A stretch of 15,345 bases of DNA from an uncultured Selenomonadaceae bacterium (GTDB taxonomy: Bacteria > Bacillota > Negativicutes > Selenomonadales > Selenomonadaceae), in NCBI GenBank assembly GCA_905233325.1, contig CAJODU010000119.1:1-15345 (forward strand). The letters run 5' to 3'. Below are positions 6,522 through 11,651 of the stretch, piece after piece; position 1 is the stretch's first letter, and the number at the start of each line of letters is the position of its first letter. The notes under the pieces are model-generated. The model saw nothing but the letters and a program-made list of their open reading frames with translations. It did not search any database and was not told the DNA's origin. The position numbers were made by a program, and so were the translations under genes.

Positions 6522-9017
6522 ATGCAGCTACTCTATGATATTGCAGCAATTTTTGTCGTTATTCTTATAATACCGGTATTTATGATACGCTCTATTCGTG
6601 AGCGAGGCTTTACTGAGAGGATTCGTCAAAGTCTCGGATTTTTTCCTGAGCACGCCCTTGACAATGTTGCAAAGAAAAATTGTATCTGGGTACACGCCGC
6701 ATCGGTTGGTGAAATTGTTGCCACCAGCCCGCTTATTAAGGAATTTCGCAGAGAGTTTCCAAAGTCCCCCATATTGGTGTCCGTTGTTACGACGAGCGGC
6801 TATGAGATGGCTAATCGTATCATCAAGGACGCGGACAGTATAATCTATTTTCCGCTGGATTTGCCCTTTGTCTCTGCTAATGTCTTGCGGCGTATTCACC
6901 CAAGAGTATTTTTGAATGTTGAGACTGAACTCTGGCCTAATTTCCTCAACGCTGCACGCAAGCTCAATGTGCCGGTTATGATGGTCAATGGCCGCATTTC
7001 CGAAAACAGCGTCAAGAGATACAAGTATCTGTTTTCGATATGGACAAATATGCTGAGGACTGTCAGACTTTTCGCTATGCAGTCTCCGATTGATGCAGAT
7101 CATATACTTGAGCTCGGCGCACCAAAGGATTTGGTTATACTCACCGGCAACACCAAGTTTGATCAGACTTACACGGACGTTACGCCTGAAGAGCGTGAGA
7201 AGATCATCAATGATTTAGGCTTGAAAGAGGCTGACGGTATTCTGCTTGCGGGCAGCACTCACCGCAGTGAGGAGGGTTATGTACTCGGTGCCTTCAAGAA
7301 AATCAGAGAACACCACCCGAAGGCTCGCCTTGTCATTGCACCGCGTGAACTTTTGAGGACGATGGAAGTTGTCCATATTTGCAGCAAGGCAGGATTTACC
7401 GTTGCAACGAGGACGGAACTTCAAAAGCGGCCGTCCAAAGGTGAGGATATTATCATACTTGACACAATCGGCGAACTCGGCAAGGTCTACAGCGTCGGTG
7501 ATGTCATTTACGTCGGCGGCTCTTTGGTCACTCACGGCGGTCATAATATCCTTGAACCGGCAGCTCACGGCAAGGCGATAATCGTCGGTCATCATATGGA
7601 GAACTTCAAAGACACTCACGCCCTCTTCAAAAATCGCAACGCCTGTGTAACCGTCAACAATCCTGAAGAACTGGCTATAGAGGCCGCAAAACTCTTTGAC
7701 AATCCTGAAGAGCGTCGCAGGCTTGAATGTGAGACTATAGCCATAGTAAAGGAAAATCGCGGTGCCTCTCGCAAGTCCGCAGTACTTCTCCGAAATATGC
7801 TGACTGAATTTGAAGAGCGCGAGAACGCCAAGCACGTCCGCACAACCGAAAAGGTTGAGAACTTGCAAACTTATTTCCTGCATATGCTCCAGAATAAAGA
7901 AGTTGAGGGTATCACAATGCACATCATTGCCGGTATTCTCTACGCCTTCTCGCTGGTTTATGAGCAGCTTGTCAATATTAAACTCCTCGCCTACAAGATT
8001 GGGCTTTCCAGTCGGCAGAAGCTCAACTGCTATGTTATAAGCCTCGGCAATATAACTGTCGGCGGCACAGGCAAGACCCCAACGGCGCAGAAACTGGCAC
8101 GCGATATTAGAGATATGGGCTACCGTGTAGTCATTCTCAACCGTGGCTACCGAGCTAAGTGGCATGGTGAAGTTGGTATTGTCTCCGACGGCAAGCAGCT
8201 CCATATGGACGCCGCTGAGGCCGGTGATGAGGCCTATATGCTTGCCAAGCATCTGCCTAATGTGCCGGTGTTGATTGGTGCTCAGAGGGCAGTTACGGGA
8301 CAATATGCTATTGAGCATTTCGGTGCAGAGGTGGCAATCCTCGACGACGGCTATCAGCATTGGCAGCTTGTCAGAGATATGGATATTCTCCTCGTTGATG
8401 CCGTCAATGTCTTCGGTAATGGTCATCTGCTGCCGCGCGGCACACTCAGAGAGTCAATGTCACATATCAGCCGCGCAGATGTCTGCCTGATGACTAAAGT
8501 CGATCAAGCCGCTGAAGGTTCCTGCGAATACATTCGTGAGACTGTCCACAAGTACAACGATGACGCACAGATCGTTGAGAGTATCCATCAGCCGCGCTGT
8601 TTTATTCCCATTGCTGATTGGTATATTGATCTTGCCGGTGAAGGCGTAGATGTAAATCATATCAAAGGCAAGCGCGTTATGGCGGTCTCAGCTATCGGCA
8701 ATCCCGCCTCATTTGAGCGTACTCTCAAGGATTTGGGGGCTATTATAATTGAGAGTCTGCGCTATCCCGATCACCATGAATACACTATGGCTGAAATGCA
8801 GGACGTCCTCCAGCAAGCTGATGCACAAGGAGCCGAGGCAATCGTCATCACCGAAAAAGATGCCGTCAAGATTCCCGTTGAAGTCGCAAGGGCAAGCTGG
8901 AGCATACCCATATATGTCATTTGCGTAGAAGTTACATTCCAGAGCGGTGCTAAGGAATTTCAGCAAGAACTTAAACGCCGTTTGGCGGAAAAATTGGGTA
9001 AACCAAAAACTGATTAA
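6522..9017 (+). CDS. waaA-lpxK: Fused Kdo transferase and lipid A 4'-kinase
   Basis: One 831-residue protein joins two consecutive lipid A steps. The N-terminal half (1 to about 430) is WaaA/KdtA, which adds Kdo from CMP-Kdo. It has a membrane-associating helix (about 5-22), HAASVGE (58-64, with the proposed catalytic Glu64), ETELWPN (134-140), LLAGSTHRSEE (241-251) and GGSLVTHGGHNILEP (332-346). The C-terminal half (about 466-831) is LpxK, which phosphorylates the 4' position of the disaccharide lipid A precursor. It has GNITVGGTGKTP (509-520, P-loop), GDEA (568-571), DDGYQH (608-613) and LLPRGTLRE (636-644). A roughly 35-residue linker joins them. ATG 6522 follows GGAG (6511-6514); the upstream TTG at 6498 has no support. 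Both active sites look intact. An internal GAGGG-ATG at 7905-7919 could start free LpxK. Acts at the cytoplasmic face of the inner membrane. Confidence 0.95.
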   Translation: MQLLYDIAAIFVVILIIPVFMIRSIRERGFTERIRQSLGFFPEHALDNVAKKNCIWVHAASVGEIVATSPLIKEFRREFPKSPILVSVVTTSGYEMANRIIKDADSIIYFPLDLPFVSANVLRRIHPRVFLNVETELWPNFLNAARKLNVPVMMVNGRISENSVKRYKYLFSIWTNMLRTVRLFAMQSPIDADHILELGAPKDLVILTGNTKFDQTYTDVTPEEREKIINDLGLKEADGILLAGSTHRSEEGYVLGAFKKIREHHPKARLVIAPRELLRTMEVVHICSKAGFTVATRTELQKRPSKGEDIIILDTIGELGKVYSVGDVIYVGGSLVTHGGHNILEPAAHGKAIIVGHHMENFKDTHALFKNRNACVTVNNPEELAIEAAKLFDNPEERRRLECETIAIVKENRGASRKSAVLLRNMLTEFEERENAKHVRTTEKVENLQTYFLHMLQNKEVEGITMHIIAGILYAFSLVYEQLVNIKLLAYKIGLSSRQKLNCYVISLGNITVGGTGKTPTAQKLARDIRDMGYRVVILNRGYRAKWHGEVGIVSDGKQLHMDAAEAGDEAYMLAKHLPNVPVLIGAQRAVTGQYAIEHFGAEVAILDDGYQHWQLVRDMDILLVDAVNVFGNGHLLPRGTLRESMSHISRADVCLMTKVDQAAEGSCEYIRETVHKYNDDAQIVESIHQPRCFIPIADWYIDLAGEGVDVNHIKGKRVMAVSAIGNPASFERTLKDLGAIIIESLRYPDHHEYTMAEMQDVLQQADAQGAEAIVITEKDAVKIPVEVARASWSIPIYVICVEVTFQSGAKEFQQELKRRLAEKLGKPKTD
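7905..7919 (+). promoter_or_regulatory. Internal ribosome site and ATG at the LpxK domain start
   Basis: GAGGG (7905-7909) lies 7 bases before an in-frame ATG (7917-7919), which begins MHIIAGILYAF exactly where stand-alone LpxK proteins start (residue 466 of the fusion). It may be a relic of two once separate genes or a live internal start. Only position and sequence support it. Confidence 0.4.
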
Positions 9018-9027
9018 AAATATAATC

Positions 9028-9056
9028 GTAAACATTTCAACTAGAAGAAAGTTTAC
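9028..9056 (+). repeat. Imperfect inverted repeat in the fliG leader
   Basis: GTAAAC then TTTC (with a bulged A) pairs with GAAA then GTTTAC around an 8-base loop, a stem of 10 pairs. No T-run follows, so it is not a standard terminator. A lone TATAAT (9021-9026) just before it lacks a well-spaced -35. It could be an operator or a leader hairpin. Confidence 0.35.
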
Positions 9057-9095
9057 ATTTGACGATATAAGATTATCAATGAGGAGTGATTAGTT

Positions 9096-10121
9096 ATGCC
9101 CGCAGCAGCAAGCAGTTCAATGGATATGTACGGCGATTCCGCCAAAAAATTAACTGCTCACGAAAAGGCAGCTATCTTGTTCATAGCACTCGGACCGGAA
9201 TATTCTGCAAAATTGTTCCAACACATGGACGATGATGAGATTGAAAGCATTACATTAGAAATTGCTAACCATAAACAGGTGCCTGTGGAACAATTCTATC
9301 AAATGGCAATGGCGAGGGATTATATCTCCACCGGCGGTTTGGAATATGCTCAGAAAGTTTTGGAAGGTGCCTTGGGTTCCGACAGAGCTATGGATATTAT
9401 CAACCGCTTGACTACAAGTTTGCAGGTCAGACCTTTCGACTTCCTGCGTAAGACTGATCCTTCGCAGCTCCTCAACTTCATTCAGAACGAACACCCGCAG
9501 ACAATCGCCCTTGTTATGGCTTATCTTGAGCCGGATCAGGCGGCAATCGTCATGAGCGGACTTGCAACTGATGTCCAGGCTGACGTGGCGAAGCGTGTTG
9601 CAATGATGGACAGGACTTCACCGGATATTATACGTGAGGTGGAAAGAGTTTTGGAGAGAAAATTGTCCTCAATGATGACGCAAGACTTCACCACTGCCGG
9701 CGGTATTCCTGCAATCGTCGAAGTCCTCAACCGCGTCGACCGTACAACAGAGAAAACCATTATCGAGACTTTGGAAGTCGACAATCCCGAACTTGCCGAA
9801 GAGATCAAGCGTCTCATGTTCGTCTTCGAGGATATTGTCATGCTGGACGACAGATCCCTCCAAATGGTACTCCGCGAGGTCGATACCAAGGATCTCTCCC
9901 TTGCTATGAAGGCCACTCCGCCGGAAGTCTCCGAGAAAGTCTACAAGAATATGTCCAAGCGTGCGGCGGATATGCTGCGTGAAGAGATTGAGTTCATGGG
10001 GCCTGTCAAGATCCGTGACGTTGAAGAGGCACAGCAGAAGGTTGTCAACGTCATCAGAACACTTGAGGAGAAGGGCGAGATTGTCATCAGCCGCGGTCAG
10101 GGCGATGAAATGATCGTCTAA
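9096..10121 (+). CDS. fliG: Flagellar motor switch protein FliG
   Basis: Rotor protein of the flagellar C-ring that contacts FliF and the MotA stator. The 341 residues cover all three domains. The N-terminal FliF-binding part (about 15-100) has LTAHEKAAILFIALGPEYSAKLF. The middle domain has EHPQTIALV (EHPQ 132-135). The C-terminal torque domain follows an AGGIPA linker (about 201-206) and the MFVF hinge (241-244), with the charged helix DDRSLQMVLREVD (251-263). The ribosome site AGGAGTGAT (9082-9090) sits just before ATG 9096. FliG usually lies between fliF and fliH; here its neighbours are waaA-lpxK and cbiC, so it is either a dispersed single copy or a second paralogue. No sigma-28 promoter of correct spacing was found. 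The downstream gene begins 25 bases after its stop. Confidence 0.97.
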   Translation: MPAAASSSMDMYGDSAKKLTAHEKAAILFIALGPEYSAKLFQHMDDDEIESITLEIANHKQVPVEQFYQMAMARDYISTGGLEYAQKVLEGALGSDRAMDIINRLTTSLQVRPFDFLRKTDPSQLLNFIQNEHPQTIALVMAYLEPDQAAIVMSGLATDVQADVAKRVAMMDRTSPDIIREVERVLERKLSSMMTQDFTTAGGIPAIVEVLNRVDRTTEKTIIETLEVDNPELAEEIKRLMFVFEDIVMLDDRSLQMVLREVDTKDLSLAMKATPPEVSEKVYKNMSKRAADMLREEIEFMGPVKIRDVEEAQQKVVNVIRTLEEKGEIVISRGQGDEMIV

Positions 10122-10146
10122 CTTGGGAGGAGTATACCTTATAGTT

Positions 10147-10788
10147 ATGGACTTTATCAAGAAACCAATGGAAATAGAAAACCGCAGCATGGAGATTATC
10201 GCGCCTTATCTCAAGGATTTAAATCTTACAAATGAGGAAGTCAAAGTCTATTCGCGAATGATTCATGCTGCCGGTGATGTTGAATATGCACCGATAATAA
10301 AAATTCACCCTCAGGCCATCGCCGCTGCAAAGGCGGCTATCAAGGGCGGCTGCAATATTTATACTGATGTGGAAATGGTGCGGACAGGTATAAATAAGCG
10401 GACGCTTGCAAAATTCGGCGGTGAGGTTTTTTGCAAGATTGCTGATGATGAAGTCAAAAAACTTGCCGAAAATGAGGGTATAACACGCTCAATGGCGGCA
10501 ATGAGAACTTTTGGAAATTCACTCAACGGTGCAATAGTTGCTATTGGCAACGCTCCAACCGCTCTATTTGAAGTTTTGCGTCTCGTCAACGAAAAAAATA
10601 TAAAGCCGGCGGTAATCGTTGGTATACCTGTCGGCTTTGTCGGAGCGGCTGATTCCAAGAAGGCACTCGCTGAACAAGCGGAGATACCTTATATAACCGT
10701 TGAAGGCACAAAGGGCGGCAGTCCTATTGCTGTCGCCGCTATAAATGCCATTATGTATGATTTGCTCGGAAACGATATAAGAGATTGA
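10147..10788 (+). CDS. cbiC: Precorrin-8X / cobalt-precorrin-8 methylmutase
   Basis: Moves a methyl group from C11 to C12 to form (cobalt-)hydrogenobyrinate in corrin synthesis (cytoplasm). The 213 residues match CobH/CbiC: an N-terminal IENRSMEII helix, SRMIHAAGD with the catalytic histidine (H40), GGCNIYTDVEMVRTGINK, FGNSLNGAIVAIGNAPTALFEV and PVGFVGAADSKKAL. ATG 10147 gives the normal family N-terminus. GGAGGAG (10126-10132) lies 14 bases upstream, longer than usual; TTG 10123 is in frame but would precede that ribosome site. It follows fliG by 25 bases and may share its transcript. No other cobalamin gene or riboswitch is visible. The gene ends 6 bases from the stop of the convergent gpx remnant. 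Confidence 0.93.
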   Translation: MDFIKKPMEIENRSMEIIAPYLKDLNLTNEEVKVYSRMIHAAGDVEYAPIIKIHPQAIAAAKAAIKGGCNIYTDVEMVRTGINKRTLAKFGGEVFCKIADDEVKKLAENEGITRSMAAMRTFGNSLNGAIVAIGNAPTALFEVLRLVNEKNIKPAVIVGIPVGFVGAADSKKALAEQAEIPYITVEGTKGGSPIAVAAINAIMYDLLGNDIRD

Positions 10789-10794
10789 GCTGGT

Positions 10795-11318
10795 TTATAA
10801 AAGTTTTTCAATCTCCGGCGCGATTTTTTCGGGATCGGTTGTCGGCTCAAAACGCTCGACTACTTTGCCCTCACGGTCAATGAGGAATTTCGTGAAGTTC
10901 CATTTGATACCGTCACCTTCGAGATACTCAGGGAAGTTTGCCTTCAAGGCTTCTGTAAGTTTAGCCGCTATCGGGTGATCCTTATCAAAACCCTTGAAAC
11001 CTTTCTGCTCGGTGAGATATTTGAAGAGCGGCTGTGCCGTTTCTCCACGGACATCACCTTTCTCAAAAATTTGGAAAGTCACGCCATAGTTGAGGCGGCA
11101 GAAAGTTTGAATTTCTTCATTACTGCCGGGATCCTAAAGCCGAGAATCTCAAGCCCTTTATCCTTGTAGGTTTTATAGAGTTTTTCAAGACCCTCAAATT
11201 GCGGAGTAAAGCCGCATTTGCTTGCGGTGTTGACGATGAGGAGAACCTTGCCCTTATAATCAGCAAGGGATTTTTCCACGCCGCGGTTAGTCTTGACAGT
11301 GAAATCGTAGATACTCAT
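10795..11318 (-). pseudogene. Glutathione peroxidase broken by an internal deletion and frameshift
   Basis: The 5' part starts at ATG 11318, with AGGTGAT about 7 bases before it. It encodes MSIYDFTVKTNRGVEK, then NTASKCGFTPQF with the peroxidatic Cys (a Cys-type, not selenocysteine, enzyme), and on to GLEILGF. The family then continues PCNQFGGQ-E-PGSNEE. Here GGCTTT (GF) is followed directly by AG GAT CCC, and the reading resumes as DPGSNEEIQTFC...NYGVTFQIFEKGD in another frame, ending at TAA 10795. About 22 bases are missing near 11133-11138, removing the CNQFGGQ motif with the catalytic Gln. The original frame runs into TGA shortly after. The C-terminal piece (KWNFTKFLIDREGKVVERF) is otherwise well kept, so the damage looks recent. 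The product would have reduced hydroperoxides; function is almost certainly lost. Confidence 0.85.
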
Positions 11319-11347
11319 AATGTTATCACCTAAAAGTGCGTTGGAAG

Positions 11348-11369
11348 CCCTAGGCTTTAGCCTTGGGAG
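11348..11369 (+). repeat. IS605-like palindrome, left copy
   Basis: CCCTAGGC (11348-11355), loop TTTA, GCCTTGGG (11360-11367): 7 of 8 pairs form, with one T-T mismatch. It differs from the right copy at one of 22 positions. It is enclosed by outer arms GTGCGTT (11336-11342) and AACGCAC (11373-11379), giving a long two-part hairpin. Confidence 0.75.
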
Positions 11370-11379
11370 GAAAACGCAC

Positions 11380-11399
11380 AAAAATGCTCTTGCATTTTT
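11380..11399. repeat. Perfect 8-bp hairpin overlapping the -35
   Basis: AAAAATGC, loop TCTT, GCATTTTT. It can act as a weak terminator on either strand. It also overlaps the -35 of the predicted plus-strand promoter at 11390-11395. Confidence 0.5.
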
Positions 11400-11417
11400 C
11401 CTTTCTTTTGTTATAAT
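11390..11417 (+). promoter_or_regulatory. Extended -10 promoter reading into the IS605-like ncRNA region
   Basis: TTGCAT (11390-11395), 16-base spacer, TATAAT (11412-11417) preceded by TG one base upstream (extended -10). There is no gene ahead of it on this strand before the terminator at 11609-11651, so its product would be a non-coding RNA starting near 11424. Confidence 0.55.
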
Positions 11418-11423
11418 ATCTGT

Positions 11424-11600
11424 GATATATTTTTTTTCCATAAGGTTCCGACAGTAGCCTAATGCTACCGCTAATTGTCTCAAAGGAGACATTGGTAGTG
11501 AAAGTCTTGAGGAAAGAAAGATCAGTCCTTGCAGGGAAGTCGTTAGTACTCAAGAACCCTTGGCTTTAGCCTTGGGAGCTGTCAGTCCTAAACTCATTAA
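11424..11600 (+). ncRNA. Putative omega-RNA-like (TnpB guide RNA) transcript without tnpB
   Basis: Between a promoter and an intrinsic terminator lies a run of stems with no open frame. GTAGC-CTAAT-GCTAC (11454-11468) competes with GCTACC/GGTAG pairing. TGTCTC-AAAG-GAGACA is a tight hairpin. CTTGAG (11506-11511) pairs with CTCAAG (11549-11554) around a small CCT/AGG hairpin. Then comes the CCCTTGGC/GCCTTGGG right-end stem. Omega-RNAs of TnpB systems have this layout: a structured scaffold ending at the element's right end, with the guide taken from flanking DNA beyond it. The boundaries are inferred, and the guide, if any, would start near 11586. Alternatives are a dead relic or a small RNA of another type. 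Confidence 0.4.
11557..11578 (+). repeat. IS605-like palindrome, right copy
   Basis: CCCTTGGC (11557-11564), loop TTTA, GCCTTGGG (11569-11576): 6 of 8 pairs form. It is a direct repeat of the left copy, 21 of 22 identical. CTGTCAG follows, as at the right end of many tnpB elements. Confidence 0.75.
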
Positions 11601-11608
11601 TCATATCG

Positions 11609-11651
11609 ACAGCACAGGGTATATTTACTCTGTGTTGTAATTTTTTATTTT
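11609..11651 (+). terminator. Intrinsic terminator, plus strand, facing polA
   Basis: ACAGCACAGGGT (11609-11620) pairs with ACTCTGTGTTGT (11627-11638): 12 pairs including two G-T wobbles, loop ATATTT. AATTTTTTATTTT follows. The T-rich tail lies only on the plus-strand side, so it would end the ncRNA rather than the minus-strand polA transcript. It lies directly beyond the polA stop codon. Confidence 0.65.

Larger units (their letters stand above)
11336..11585 (+). mobile_element. Probable internally deleted IS200/IS605-type element (tnpA/tnpB absent)
   Basis: Within a gene-free stretch of about 325 bases, two copies of a palindromic motif (CCCTWGGC-TTTA-GCCTTGGG) lie 209 bases apart in the same orientation. 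Same-orientation subterminal hairpins are the hallmark of IS200/IS605 ends. The form with a TTTA loop, GGGAG and then CTGTCA closely resembles the right ends of tnpB-carrying IS605/IS1341 elements in Firmicutes (from memory of the family). No tnpA or tnpB remnant was found. Exact ends are uncertain: the left may include the outer GTGCGTT/AACGCAC arms, and the right probably ends near CTGTCAG (11579-11585). It sits between polA and the 5' end of the broken gpx. Confidence 0.55.

Noticed and set aside
7215..8426. 403-codon open frame on the minus strand opposite waaA-lpxK
   Set aside because: It runs antisense to a well-conserved two-domain enzyme, has no recognisable motif, and is explained by codon bias of the real gene.
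9028..9070. Possible sigma-28 flagellar promoter before fliG (AAAGTTT and GACGATAT)
   Set aside because: The two boxes are only about 6 bases apart rather than 11, and GACGATAT matches GCCGATAA imperfectly.
10781..10815. GAGATTGA/TCAATCTC inverted repeat across the convergent cbiC and gpx stops, as a bidirectional terminator
   Set aside because: The 8-bp arms hold a 19-base loop and no T-run follows on either strand; the arms are partly coding.
11129..11134. BamHI site at the gpx deletion junction as proof of a cloning artefact
   Set aside because: The expected codons for Gln-Asp-Pro give the same six bases, so it needs no artificial origin.
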